The notes beneath the pieces were generated by a model, which worked only from the letters and a program-made list of their open reading frames with translations, did no database searches and had not been told where the DNA came from. This document shows positions 23,502 to 34,963 of a stretch of 64,000 bases of DNA, in pieces (the first letter of the stretch is position 1; the number at the start of each line of letters is the position of its first letter). Both the position numbers and the translations under genes were made by a program. Source of the DNA: Taudactylus pleione (Eukaryota > Chordata > Amphibia > Anura > Myobatrachidae); assembly GCA_031769625.1 (NCBI GenBank), contig JAUIMM010000885.1:3305001-3369000 (forward strand), given 5' to 3'.

Positions 23502-23702
23502 GGGGTAAATTTAATTTACTAAAGTGAGAGTTTTTAGAAGTGCGTTTTAGAACTAATGTTGCCAATAGCAACCAATCAGAATCCACTTAACATCACTTTT
23601 TAGAAGATAATAGCTAGAATATGAATATTTTCTATGGGCAAGCAACATCTCTTTTAAAACTCACTTCTAAAAACTCTCACTTTAGTAAATTAGATTTACC
23701 CC
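23502..23702. mobile_element. 201-bp MITE with TTAA target duplication
   Basis: Termini GGGGTAAATTTAATTTAC and, read inward from the right, GGGGTAAATCTAATTTAC. TTAA lies on both sides (23498-23501, 23703-23706). The two halves pair almost throughout ('agtgagagtttttagaagtg' with its complement). The TTAA duplication points to piggyBac or Kolobok-type mobilisation. It is nested in the hAT remnant. Confidence 0.8.
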
Positions 23703-23956
23703 TTAAGGTCTTACATTGTGTCTTTCTTGAGAATCCTGTGCCAACTTTTGCTACTAGGAGTGGATTTTCATCCCATAAGGAGACCAGAAAGACTGCTTTC
23801 CAAAACAATTTACTATAAAATAATATTTAGCAAAGCTTCGATTATTTAACATTTCCCAACCTATACAGGGACATTATAAAAAACATAGTTAGTGGCCTCA
23901 AAGTGCCCCTTAACCAGCACAGACATGTGGACAAATGTAAGATAGATGATTTAAGG

Positions 23957-24162
23957 CAGGGGTAGCCAACCCTTGTCCTCGAGAGCTACCAACAGTGCAT
24001 GTTTTCCAGGTCTCCTCACAGAATCACAAATGTAATGATTAACTCCACCTGTGGATCTTTTCAAATGTGGTACTGAGTAATGAATACACCTGTGCACTAG
24101 TTAGGTGGTCTGGAAAATGTGAACTGTTAGTAGCTATCAAGGACCGAGGTTGGCTACCCCTG
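23957..24162. mobile_element. 206-bp hAT-type MITE
   Basis: TIRs CAGGGGTAGCCAACC at both ends (inverted), with ATTTAAGG (23949-23956) and ATATAAGG (24163-24170) as a 7/8 matching 8-bp duplication. The central 'cacctgtggatctttt' segment recurs near 53390. It is nested in the hAT remnant at 22742-26250. Confidence 0.85.
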
Positions 24163-25579
24163 ATATAAGGCCTTAGGTTGTGTCTTTCTTGAGAATCCTG
24201 CACCTGTTTATGCAGCTAGGAGTGGATTTTCATCCCAGAGGGGGACCAGGAAGAGTGCTTTCCAAAAACAATTGACTTAAATAATCCTTTGCAAACCTTC
24301 CGTAAAGGCATTTCCCAACCTGTACAGGGACATTAAACAAAGCATAGTTAGTGGCCTTCAGTTCAAATTGTCATTGTACCCACTGTCCACTTACCCAGAG
24401 CAGATATTGTGGACAAGTGGAACAAAGTAGCAAATGAAACATTTAAGATCTAAGGTTTAAGTCTTACATTGTGTCTTGAGCACCATGCATGCTTCTGGGA
24501 GTGGATTTTCATCCCAGAAGGGACAAGGACATTGTTTTTTCTTCCCAACTGACAAAGATCTGAAGAGATGTAAAAAACTACTAACAGGAAAAAGAGAAAA
24601 CTTGGAGACCCTTACACAAAACTGCCTTTGCTTTACTGGAGCTGCCCACCGAAAAACTTGTCAGTGATCAGCCCGAGACTACAGTACTTCCCCAAAATGT
24701 GGAAAAGATGATGCCCATCATAATGAACTACAAATTATATGAGAGACTTTTACCGTCACCTGTAATGGTGGATTCCAGAGGGGACAAACTAGTATTGTGT
24801 GAAGAAAATGATGCATACATCACCCCAGATTATACCATCACCCAAGCCTATATTGTCATCCCATCCTGTGTTGTGTATAAATTACAGCTGTGCTCCCTGT
24901 TAGATTGGGGATTCATTGTCCACTTTAGTGGATGTGAGCTCCATTTTAGTCCATATCACAACACCCCCTACACATCTTCTGACCTGGGCTACAGAAGGAG
25001 AAGCAGTACTCTGGAATACGGTTGCATGGAGTTGGCCCTCTGCCTCACTGAGATTCAGGTAGAGGGCCTATGGGTAGGGACTGAGATTAGGGACACTATA
25101 ATCAGAGAATGCAATTTTAGCTGCTTTATTCAATTTTTTAAACCATATCATCTAATTTCACCTTTGAAAATGTTTATGCAAATCTCAGCAGAGGTGTTTT
25201 GTGATGCCAAACGAGGCAGCAGCCTCTTAATAGACAACACATACAAAAAAAAATATTGATTGAATAAATTTTTTTGGGGTACTTGGGAGGGAGTGCACCT
25301 GAACGAGCAGCCTCTTGATAAACAACACAGGCAGCATAGCACCCTTGCGTACCTACGTTGCTGATAAATGTGGCTAATGCGCAAACGCAAAAAAACTGTT
25401 TTTATTTTCACACTGGTGATGTGGCTAACACACACAAACAAAAAATAGTTTTTATTTTCACACTGGTGGTGTGGCAGGCTAACACGCACACACAAAAAAT
25501 TGTTTTTATTTTCACACTGTTGGTGTGGCTAACACGCACACACAATTTTTTTTATTTTTTATTTTTACACTGGGGGTGA

Positions 25580-25930
25580 AGAGCACCCCTGATGGACAGA
25601 GCACCCCCTGGACAACACAGCAGAACAGCCATCCAGCTCCTATGGACAACAGCCATCCAGCCCCTATGGACTACAGCCAGCCATCCCCTATGAAAAGAAC
25701 AGCCAGCCCTATGGTATGGATTGGACAACAGCCAGCCAGTCCCTATGGACAAAGACCAGTCCCTATGGACAGGACAACAGCCAGCCAGCCCCTATGGACA
25801 ACAGCCATCCAGCCCCTATGGAATACAGCAAGCCATCCCCTATGGACAGAACAACAGCCAGCCCTATGGTATGGATTGGACAACAGCCAGCCAGCCAGCC
25901 CCTATGAACAACAGCCAGCCCCACAATTAA
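25580..25930. repeat. Degenerate minisatellite, CCCTATGGACAACAGCCA-like unit
   Basis: The words 'tatggacaacagcca' and 'ccagcccctatgg' repeat about fifteen times with spacing near 25-30 bp and larger duplicated blocks (compare 25690-25740 with 25860-25890). The long + frame here is Q/P/S-rich and open because stops are absent from the unit, so it is not taken as a gene. Comparable 'ggacacagcagcccctg' repeats occur at 60980-61100 in a sister element. Confidence 0.7.
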
Positions 25931-26489
25931 TTTATTATGCACAACAGCAGCGCAGCACAGTTCCCATCACAACCTCACAAGTAACGCAAGTGCAACAGCA
26001 GCGCAGCACAGCTCCAAGCTCCCTCCCTCTTCACTCTCCACAGCCAGAATGAAAAATGGCAGCGATCGCAGGACCTTTAAACAATCCAAAACAGATCTAA
26101 GTCACAGTTCTAATCTTCTGAGCAGATCCAGTAAATCAGAGCCGCGTTTCTGATCTTCCAGCGGTTCGGAATTTGGATTTTAAATCCAAATTTCGGTTTT
26201 GGATTGCAAAAATGACATGATTTTAGCTGTATTTAAAGACTTCTTGCACAGTGTGCCGGTCCTTTTTTTGGGTAGTATCGTAGAGAAAATATATGACAAA
26301 GAAGACTGCAGGATAAATGCACAAGAAAGACACCAGTAACAGTAAGATAAAACTCAGAGAAAGGACATTAAAGAAAAAAAAAGAACTACATATAGAAAGA
26401 GTAAGGTGCAGATACTGGAGAGCATTTATTTATGTTTTCATTCAGTGTAATTTATAGGATCTGTGATTATGGTGCTTTTTATGTGCTGA

Positions 26490-27440
26490 GACTGGGTTAC
26501 CATAAAATCCAGCAATATACAGAGTGGGCGCTGGGTATAATATGTGGGTGAGTGGGCTGGTGGCTCCTTTTAGTGCTGGGACTGGGTTACCATAAGAATC
26601 CAGCAATATGCAGAGGGGGCGGTGGGTGTAATATTTGGGTGAGTGGCTCCTTTTAGTACTGGGACTGGGTTACCATAACAATCCAGCAATATGCATAGCG
26701 GGCGCTGGGTATAATATGTGGGTGAATGGCCGGTTGGCTCCTTTTAGTGCTGGGACTGGGTTACCATAAGCATCCAGCAATATGCAGAGCGGGCGCAGAG
26801 TATAATGTTTGGGTGAGTGGCACATTTTAGTGCTGAGACTGGGTTACCCTAAGAATCCAGCAATATACAGAGTGGGAGCTGGGTATAATATTTGGGCGAG
26901 TGGGCGGGTGGCTCATTTTAGTGCTGGGACTGGGTTACCATAAGAATCCAGCAATATGCAGAGTGGGCACTGGGTATAATATTTGGGCGGGTGGCTCCTT
27001 TTAGTGCTGGGACTGGGTTACCATATGAATCCAGCAATATGCAGAGTGGGCACTGGGTATTATATTTGGGTGAATGGGCGGGTGGCTCCTTTTAGTGCTG
27101 CGACTTGGTTACCCTAAGAATCCAGCAATATGCAGAGTGGGCACTGGGTATAATATTTGGGTGAGTGGGCGGGTGGCTCCTTTTAGTGCTGGGACTGGGT
27201 TACCATAAGCATCCAGCAATATGCAAAGCGGGCGCTGAGTATAATGTTTGGGTGAGTGGGCAGGTGGCTCTTTTTTAGTGCTGGGACTGGGTTAAAATAA
27301 GAATCCAGCAAAATGCAGAGTGGGCACTGGGTATAATATTTGGCTGAGTGAGCGGGTGCCTACTTTTATTCTGGGACTTGGTTACCATATGAATCCAGCA
27401 ATGTGCTTGGCATGGGCTAGGTATAACAGTTGGGAGCTTG
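26490..27440. repeat. Minisatellite, about 83-95 bp unit, about 11 copies
   Basis: The phrase 'actgggttaccataagaatccagcaatatgcagag' recurs at about 26491, 26581, 26664, 26755, 26838, 26929, 27011, 27099, 27191, 27286 and 27377. Units vary in length through loss or gain of a 'gtgagtgggcgg' segment. The first and last units are most diverged. Non-coding. Confidence 0.85.
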
Positions 27441-28660
27441 GGCTGGGTATAACAGTTGGGAGGGTGGAGAAGTAGTTCTTTTAGTTTTTTGATATAATAG
27501 ACATAAATCTATAGAAATGTGTCCACATACATCTTCCCTGTGTCCTGTGTTACTTGGGGCTGAATGTGTCCTGAAGTAACTGATAAACTGCTTTTATCAT
27601 CACAAATGAAAAGTTTCCCAGCAGAAAGTGGTCTAAACTTCTTAAGTTTTCTCACTTGTAAAATCAACACAAGAGAGAGTCCCGAGCTCAGCAAATGGGG
27701 TGGAAAACTGCTCTGGCTTTGTCAGTAATATACACAGTGGGATTGTTCAGGTTTCCACTGGCACAAAGCAGATGGAACCTTTCACAATTTGTGCCAATGC
27801 GAGGATTCTAGAATTGACAGTAAGTTAAAACCAGCAAAATGACACAATGGAATTCCATCCAGCGAGAAGATTCTAGTAGATGGCAGAATGAGAGAAACCT
27901 GTAGAGTGCATAGCATGCCGCTTTCTTGATTTTTTCCTGATGGTGTGTTTTTTTAGGTGAAACAATTAGTGCAGTTGAGTCCAACATTAATATACAGTAA
28001 GTACAGAGCATTTTTCTGTACTTCACTGGAATGGATTTTCCTTCTCAGCATGATGATAAACCAGTTGCCTTATGAGTTTATCCAACCTCATTTACTGTAT
28101 GAAATGCACTGGATGCGCGCCCGAATTTGCTTTGGGTTTACACCAGTGCACTGAGTTGGTGAGTCCAGTGCACGTCAATGCACGCCGCCTTCTCACCATA
28201 CCTTGGAGACACTTTGCAAAGAGGTTTACTAAGAAGCAGAAATATCTGAACCGTTGCATCTGGAATATCTTTTTCACATGTGTCACATAAGTTGAGGTTC
28301 AATCTTTTAGGCACTAATGCAGGAGAATTAAAGTGACTTTCCGCCAAGCAACAAACGACCTCCAAAAATGTGCCCCCTCCACAATGTTATCTCATTTTAA
28401 TGGTCATTCTGCACTACTGTACAAATCTAGATGCAATGGTGCATCTAATCCCTATTTAGCAGGGAGCACCCGCATCCCATCCAACTCTTCCAAGCAGCCA
28501 GTGCAAACCATCTGCATGAAACAAATGCATTCAGCATATACTGTATTACTAATAGGCCTATGCTATTACATTATGGATTTATTTGCATAAGCAGACTATA
28601 AATATGCATGCGTTAATGGGAAGAACCATCTGATACAGCCGGCAATTTTCACCTGAACAT
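27441..28660. other. Non-coding sequence, nothing recognised
   Basis: Several short open frames on both strands (27509-27694, 27808-28026, 28092-28365) show no recognised domain and overlap each other in a shadow pattern. Confidence 0.35.
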
Positions 28661-28667
28661 AATGTTC

Positions 28668-29013
28668 GGGCAGCACAGACAGTGTAATGGTTAGCATTAC
28701 AGCCTCACAGCACTGAGGTCATGGGTTCAATTCCCACCACGGCCCTAGCTGTGTGGAGTTTGTATATTCTCCCTGTGCTTGCGTGGGTTTCCTCCGGGTA
28801 CTCCGGTTTCCTTCCACACTCCAAAAATATACTGGTAGGTTAATTGGCTCCCCACAAAAAATTGACCTTAGTGTGTATATGTGTGAGCATGTGGTAGGGA
28901 ATATAGATTGTAAGCTCCACTGGGGCAGGGACAAGATGTGAATGGTAAGATATTCTCTGTGAAGCGCTGCGGAATATGTGTGCGCTATATAAATAACTGA
29001 TAATAAATAAATA
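28668..29013 (+). mobile_element. tRNA-derived SINE with L2-like tail
   Basis: The head has RNA polymerase III promoter boxes: an A-box-like 'agtgtaatggttagcat' (about 28680) and a B-box-like 'gggttcaattcc' (about 28724-28735). It is followed by 'gtttcctccgggtactccgg', a conserved central part of vertebrate SINEs of this kind. The 3' end 'gcgctgcggaatatgtgtgcgctatataaataa' resembles L2 3' tails and closes with a (TAAA)n-like run. The LINE at 6226 belongs to the group that would supply reverse transcriptase. Confidence 0.85.
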
Positions 29014-29229
29014 ATGTTCCATACTTCCCAACATTTACCTATTAAAAATTTGGATAAGGAAGTGACTTTTCTGAAAGTGGACATGGCCACCTCATTTTGG
29101 GGATATGGGTGTGGCTGCATCTCTGAGCCATGTCTAGCACTTTAGAAGCTTTATGCCTCCCTCAAACACCACTCCCATCCTGTGACAAATTGAGTGAGTA
29201 CCGCGTCGTAACTGTGTGTCCTGGTGCCC

Positions 29230-29445
29230 TGTACTGGCCATGCCTCCTGAGCACATGATGTTGCACGGGGGGGGGTGTAACCACCATCACAGGTCGCCAA
29301 CAATGGTACCATCAGTGATTATAATCGATGGTTCAAAACCAATCAAAGGGAAACCATTGATGGATTCAACCACCAATGGTCATTCCTTCTCATTGACATA
29401 CTGGGCTGATGGCCAATCAGAACCGAGGAGCGAGGCTTACTGTCC
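29230..29445. mobile_element. Fragment of a CCATCGATGG-rich fold-back MITE
   Basis: Repeated and inverted 'accattgatgg' / 'ccatcgatt'-like words and a 'gatggccaatcagaacc' segment relate it to the fuller copy at 43606-43938. Termini are not clear. Confidence 0.4.
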
Positions 29446-29899
29446 TGGTATTACATAAAAAAAACAAAAAAACATTTGGGGGCTCTCTGCCATCGATGCA
29501 ATGCCTTGAGCATCCTGAGGGCTGTGGTGTACATATCTGAGGCATCCTAAGGATGCTCCGAGCGGCACTGCTGCAGAGGTTCTGGATGTGCACCCTGCTA
29601 GCCGAATGCAAGGACTGTGGAGTAGCAGCGATGCCGCTCACAGGGATCTGCGATGCCACCGCTCCCACATCACAAATTACGGCCCTGCTTTGACACTGTA
29701 AGAGTTCTTGCAGAGTTTGAGTAGTGGCAGTCCTTCCACTAAAAAAACTAACTTGAGTGAGGCCGCAGGTGAATTGATTCTAGAGCAAATGTCTCGGGTA
29801 CATCTTGGACTATGGCGCAGCTAGGTGGCCAAGCAGGGAGTGACCAGACAATGAACACAAGCTGTGGGGCAGGAGTGACCTGGTCTATGAAATTGCAGG

Positions 29900-30700
29900 A
29901 TTTCATACAAGGACTAGACAAGCAAGATAGAGGCAAGGACTTGACAGACATTGACTAGACAGACAAGACACAGACAAGGACTTGACAGGCATTGCACAAT
30001 AATGTGGTAAGACCACAAGCTAAAGGAACAGAAAAAGTTCAAGTTGCGGACTTGAGGGCTGAGGTGCAACAAGAACAACAGAGGAGGGCTGAGGTGCGGC
30101 TTTGAGGACTGGGGTGCGACTAGAACATAATGGAGGGGATATGAACAAGACAGAGCGGCCTTTAGGGCCAATGTGTGACAGGAACAAGACTGGAACAACA
30201 TGATGCGGCCTTGGGGGCCAAAGTGCGGCCTTGAGGGCCGAGGTGCAACTGGAAAAACACAATGCAGCCTTAAGGGCCAAGGTGTGAACTTGAGGGCCGA
30301 GGTGCAACTGGAACAACACGATGCAGCCTTGAGGGCCAAGGTGCGACTGGAAGAGGATAGAGGTGACAGGAACAAGACTGACTGGCTTTGAGGGCTTAGG
30401 TGTGACAGAAACAAGACAGAGTGGCCTTGAGGGCCAAGGTGCGACTGGAACAACACGATGCGGCCTTGGGGGCCAAAGTGCGGCCTTGAGGGCCGAGGTG
30501 CAACTGGAAAAACACAATGCAGCCTTAAGGGCCAAGGTGTGAACTTGAGGGCCGAGGTGCAACTGGAACAACACGATGCAGCCTTGAGAGCAAAGGTGCA
30601 ACTGGAACAGGACAGAGGTGACAGAAACAAGACAGAGTGGCCTTGAGGGGCAGGATGCAACATGAACAACACAGCAGACAGGTGAACTCAGGTGTGGCTG
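29900..30700. repeat. GAGGGCC-rich minisatellite with a 255-bp higher-order repeat
   Basis: The basic phrase is 'ttgagggccaaggtgcaactggaacaacacgatgcggcc', about 40-50 bp. A block at 30202-30336 recurs almost without change at 30457-30591. The long antisense open frames over this stretch (up to 252 codons at 29914-30672, P/S/H-rich) are products of the repeat. The same frames read as near-identical peptides, so they are not annotated as genes. Confidence 0.75.
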
Positions 30701-31300
30701 GAATGCAGGCTGGAGGTAGCGAGGTTGAGAACACTGTAGGTTTGAATCGGCTGGAAACAGACTGACATGGCAAGACTGGGCTGTGGTATGGAATTGCCTT
30801 GGGCAGTGGAGAGGTAGGCTGTGGCTTCAGGAATCACTGCTCCAGGAAGTCCAAACAGCAAGGATGTGAACAGATGGAACCACGGCAGATACATACAGAC
30901 GAATACAGGTCAGGAAGACAGGCTCGGGACAGAGAACTGCAGAACTAGGTAAGACCAGCTGGATCTCAGGCTTCTGAGCGCAGGACAAACATTCTCTGGA
31001 TGTCAGACAATATCACCGGCCTAAAGTGTAGGGCTGGCCGTAACTTATCAGGAGCAGGGACCAATCAGACCAATCCCTGCAGGGAGCCTTCCCTAATGAC
31101 AAGCTAGTATGCAGCTGAGTTCTCCACACATATAGACAGGCAGGAATGCAGCAATGGGCTGCACACAGACAAGACAGGATTCCGGCTGCCTGGAACAGCC
31201 AGAACATGGATCAGGACATTATGCAGTGTCCCAGACACAACTATGGCTGGGATCTGCAAACAAGATGATCCGCTGACACGGATCCTAACAGTCACAATAC
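30700..31300. other. Low-information flank of the minisatellite
   Basis: Sequence rich in 'gacagg' and 'aacaagac' words grades into ordinary non-coding DNA. It may belong to the same larger repeat, but no terminus was found. Confidence 0.3.
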
Positions 31301-31348
31301 ACAATTAAGACTCTCTACAAACATATCAGTTAAACACACACAAAAACA

Positions 31349-31370
31349 ACACACACACACACACACACAC
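31349..31370. repeat. (CA)n microsatellite
   Basis: An uninterrupted run of about 11 CA dinucleotides. A (GT)8 run also occurs at about 32354-32369. Confidence 0.9.
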
Positions 31371-31506
31371 TGACAAGCTCAACACTCAGTAAATACAGTG
31401 GAGTTATATCTCAGTATTCACCTTTACAAAGGAACCATGAATGTGTACAGTACACGTCACAGGCACAGACAGAATAACATTTTACAAATGCTCCCTGATT
31501 TTGGGG

Positions 31507-32003
31507 GAAACGTATCAAAGCCTAGAGAGAGATAGCGGAGAGAAAAAGTACTAACCAATCAGATTCTGTAATTTTACAAGCCGTGGGCCTGATTCAGAGA
31601 TGTACGCAAACCCGATGGCCGGCACCACGCATGTGCAGAATGAGTCCTGCGAGATCACAAGCTGTGCACCCAAAGCCGCAGTGCCCATTTGGGGGTGAGG
31701 AGGGAGTGGGTCACCCCCGTTTTGTAGGCATATCCGGGCCAGGGTCTGCATATTCTGACGCAGATTTCCAGGCCCCAGGCTGAGCAGTTCAGTTGCCCAT
31801 TCTGAGTAAGCTTAAGCTTAGTTGGGCGATGACTGACTCATCACGACCGTTGTCATAAGACACCTCCTGCTGCATTACCATATGTTAGCATTGCTTCTGC
31901 GTTAGCGGCGCTAACAGCGTTCATCTCTAAATCAGGCCTTGTGTTTGAAAGATGACAGGAGCTGATTGGTTGGTACTTTATCTCTCTCCACTGCTTGATA
32001 CAA
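31507..32003. mobile_element. Fold-back MITE with nested Harbinger-like MITE
   Basis: 'acgtatcaaagcctagagag' with 'aaagtactaaccaatcag' on the left mirrors 'ctgattggttggtacttta' with 'ctgcttgatac' on the right. Between them lies a second element at about 31585-31938 that starts GGGCCTGATTCAGAGATG and ends CATCTCTAAATCAGGCC. The inner element's 3-bp duplication is not clear. Confidence 0.6.
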
Positions 32004-32391
32004 ATGGCTAATGGTGACATTAATAAAACGCGTAGCTGCAACATGACTCTGTCCAGGTTACCTGAATCTATTCTGGTGCAAAATCTTCCACTGTTCCTTT
32101 GTCATCATCTATATATAAGTGTGTGTTTTAATTGTTAATACTTTTTCATGTAAATTTACAGCACTTTCCAGATCTATACTGAATAATGAATGTTACGCAG
32201 AGCTGCAGAGGAAGTCAGGGCAAGATTTAATATCCTTTTTACTTTTATCCTTTATTATAAAACTTATTTTTTTAATTTTAGACAGCTTTACACTAGTTCA
32301 GAAATACATAACATTACATTAGCCAAGAAAGGACATATAGTGGTCACAGTATAGTGTGTGTGTGTGTGTAAGAATATCTCAGGGGGGCTTT

Positions 32392-32900
32392 GGCCCTGAT
32401 TCAGAGCCGGACGCTCTGACAGAGCGCTCGCTCTAAATCAGGGCCGTCCCTGCTCCTTTTTGGAGCGGTCTCCTGGCCGCTCGCATAGTTGTGGGTGACC
32501 ACCCACAGCTATAGCGAGCGGCCAAAATGATGGTCGCGATGGTCAAGACCATCGCGACCATCGGGCTTGCGACGAGACCCTGCGGTAGAGTCTCGCTGCC
32601 GCAAGCCCAGGAGTGCTTTTGGCTCTATCAGAGCTAAAAGCACTCCCACTGACATCACTAGTGATGTCAGTGGGGCCGGCTCCAGACGGTAGGTGTTCCC
32701 ATGGGAACGCCTCTGTCTGGGCAGCCACGCCCCCAGCATGCCCACCAAAGGGGGCGTGCTGTCAATCAACATCGACAGCAAGCTCCCTTTGGTGCGAGAC
32801 CCATAACGACGGCTTGGCCGTCGTTACTCGGGTCTCGCGCATGCGCACGGCGGAGCCGCCTCCGTTGTGCACATGCGCACTTGGGCACCATCGACCATAT
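32392..32900. mobile_element. PIF/Harbinger-type MITE, one end lost
   Basis: It begins GGCCCTGATTCAGAGCC, with a TIR-like internal copy ending at 32445 (CTCTAAATCAGGGCC). The interior follows the 5390-type layout in reverse: Ser-rich-looking hairpins, a perfect 26-bp palindrome at 32647-32672 and 'gggcgtgctgtcaatcaac' near 32752. The opposite terminus should fall near 32940 but the sequence diverges after about 32900. Confidence 0.75.
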
Positions 32901-33082
32901 ACATGCACAGAAGCTGGTAATGTGATGAAAAATGTTTTAGTTATTCAATAAAAGCTTTTGACATTTTTTAGATGACAATGTTTTTATTTTTTTACTGTCT
33001 TTTGTTATGTTACTATTTTGTTATTTGTATGAACATGTACCTGGTGGCAGTCTAACAGGTCTTATTCACTTCTCACCGCTAT

Positions 33083-33897
33083 GGCCCGTATTCAATTTGA
33101 GGTGAAAAGTCCAGACTTTTCGCCTGCTGGACTTTTTGCCTCCTTCGCCTGTTTTCTAGGCGGAAAAGTATCGCGCGTGTGCCCGCTATTCCCCATATTC
33201 AATTCCAAAGTAGGCGAAATCGGGAACCGGCGAAACTTTGATAGGCGAAAAACTAGGGGAATTTTTGGGAAGTAATTGTAGGACCCCCCCTAAAGATGTC
33301 CAGACCTGGGGGATCACTATGGGTACCCCCGTTTTTGCCTGCAGAAGAAAGTCGGGTTTTTAAATAGCCGCGAAAGGTGCATAAATGCGGCTTTGAAGAA
33401 AGTGATGAGGGAGAGCATTTAAAAGTTTTTTTGGGGAAAATTAACTATGCCCATCAAATTTCCCTAAAATTATTTTCTAAAATTCTGCACAAATGCACCT
33501 GCCACTATCACCCGTATTTAAGAAAACACCTGCTGCATACTTCCGACACCCTCTGGATTACATTTAACTATTTTAGAAGTGGTTTTTCATTATTTTTTTT
33601 TGCACCCAAAAAATTTTTTTTTTTAAAAAGGCGGTGTCCCGATTTTTTTTTTTTTTTACTTTTTTTGACACAGATCGTTTTAAGTGGTCATTCCCAAGGG
33701 TGCAGGCAAATTATTTTAAGCTTGCACCCCTAAACCAGAATTCTGCATTTTTTATCCCTGTTTTTTTTACATTGACTTTTCGCACCGGCGAAAAGTCAAT
33801 GTTATTGAATACGGGGATAATTGAAATAGGCAAAACTGACATCATCGGGATAACTTATCGCCGATTCCTACATTTCGCCTCAAATTGAATACGGACC
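33083..33897. mobile_element. 815-bp Harbinger-like MITE, TIR GGCCCGTATTCAATTTGAGG
   Basis: The left end is GGCCCGTATTCAATTTGAGG and the right end read inward is GGTCCGTATTCAATTTGAGG. TAT flanks both sides (33080-33082 and 33898-33900). Internal 'gacttttcgcc' words are repeated and inverted. Open frames inside (33377-33733) cross poly-T and are not considered genes. Confidence 0.85.
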
Positions 33898-34089
33898 TAT
33901 GTAGGGATATTCACCTCACTGCCATCATGCTTCCATAGAAATGTAGTTCTAGCAAGACTGAGGGGGAATATGTATCAAGCTTTAGGGAGAGGTAAAGTGC
34001 AGGGATGTGTGGTCAGGGAAGGCAGGGAAGGCAGAGCCTCCCCTTTCATACTCTCTCCCCTATCATACTCCCTGTCATGCTCCAGAGGG

Positions 34090-34205
34090 TGGGGTGTACA
34101 GTACCATGGTTGGACTGGCCCACAGGGGTACAGGGGAAATCCCTGGTGGGTCCCACTGCCTGAGGGCCCACCCACTCCTCTAGCTATCAGGTTCCAGACC
34201 TAAAA
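34090..34205. repeat. Fragment of a dispersed repeat ('gttggactggcccacagg')
   Basis: The segment with 'ggactggcccacaggggtac' and 'ctggtgggtcccactgcc' resembles one end of a common vertebrate DNA-transposon family. Only one end is seen. Confidence 0.3.
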
Positions 34206-34774
34206 TTATATATTGTTACTCTATTAGATGGTCAGTGACCTGGTGGAGTAGCTACAACCAAGTATTGAAATACCAGGTGCCAAGAAAGCACTAATCAAGT
34301 CAGAAAACCCTGTGTGGGCTGCTGCTCACCACCTGGGAATGATGCCACTCTTCCCAACAACAAGAACTATAGTATAAGATAGATGGAAAAGCGCTGCACA
34401 CAGACAAAAATCAAATGTATTATATTGAAAAATGTAATATACACTTAAAAAGATGTCAAAAATAGCTCTGGTATATAGACAATAAGATGTAGTAATATAT
34501 CTCTCATATCATAAATAGCATAGTAAACATTTAAAAAATATCTAGGTACTATACTGAATGACAACATCATCTATTAAAATGAAAACAGTAATATACAATA
34601 ATAACAAACATAAACAGTTGAAGAGAACACGAGAACAGTTACGTACAGTACAAGACATTGCAGAACAAGTACATGGTATATAAACATTGCTGCTACAGTT
34701 TCAGGGTGATGGAAGTCAAGAATTAGGTCCTGTTGTAATGAGTAGATAACAGTATACTGTAAGTAAAGGAAGGG
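34206..34774. other. Non-coding sequence, nothing recognised
   Basis: AT-rich; no gene or paired repeat was seen. Confidence 0.3.
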
Positions 34775-34895
34775 GAAGCACATAAGGGAAGAGGGCCCTG
34801 CTCATAAGAGCTTACATTCTAAAGGCGAGGGGCAGACAGACAGGGTTGACACAGATGGGGTAGACAGTAAGCATGGGACAGTGGGTTAGGATAAG
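34775..34895 (-). mobile_element. L2-type LINE 3' end, antisense
   Basis: Its complement reads through 'ctgtctaccccatctgtgtca', 'gtctgtctgcccct' and 'gtaagctcttatgagcagggccctc'. It matches the sense 3' UTR at 7738-7860 with scattered differences. Confidence 0.8.
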
Positions 34896-34906
34896 ATATG
34901 TTTGGC

Positions 34907-34963
34907 TTCCTACTATACAGCATGTGTGGAAATTTAGTTTCCACACATACTGTATAGTAGGAA
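34907..34963. repeat. 26-bp-stem hairpin
   Basis: Arms 34907-34932 and 34938-34963 pair over 26 bp with a single C/A mismatch (34921/34949) around the 5-nt loop TTTAG. No flanking duplication was found. It may be a minimal fold-back element; a hairpin RNA cannot be excluded. Confidence 0.8.

Larger units (their letters stand above)
22742..26250. mobile_element. ZBED-type hAT element, badly rearranged
   Basis: A TAGAGACGTCC terminus at 22742 leads into the family's 3' terminal region in antisense orientation ('gtgttttggttttggatc', then 'ggcggcagcagtggg'-like sequence; compare 38200-38540). The same coding block (LYRDIKN-like, with 'tttcccaacctgtacaggg') recurs near 23420, 23850 and 24310, each after a 'ggagtggattttcatccca' segment, indicating internal duplication. 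Sense-strand remnants of the transposase C-terminus follow at 24540-24830 (WKRxxPIIMNYKLYE in place of FIKMNYKF). A degenerate tandem region (25580-25930) and a terminal 'ttttagctgtatttaa' segment close it. Orientation changes inside show it is not a simple deletion copy. Confidence 0.6.

Noticed and set aside
25525..26052. 175-codon Q/P-rich protein
   Set aside because: Stop-free minisatellite within a hAT remnant; no start context or splice signals.
28676..28760. Stand-alone tRNA gene
   Set aside because: A and B boxes belong to a SINE head; no cloverleaf can be drawn and a SINE body follows.
29914..30672. 252-codon antisense ORF
   Set aside because: Repeat-derived P/S/H-rich peptide over a minisatellite, with near-duplicate frames.
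32020..32040. AAAACGCGTAGC as a hammerhead remnant
   Set aside because: Only a short word match; the rest of the core is missing.
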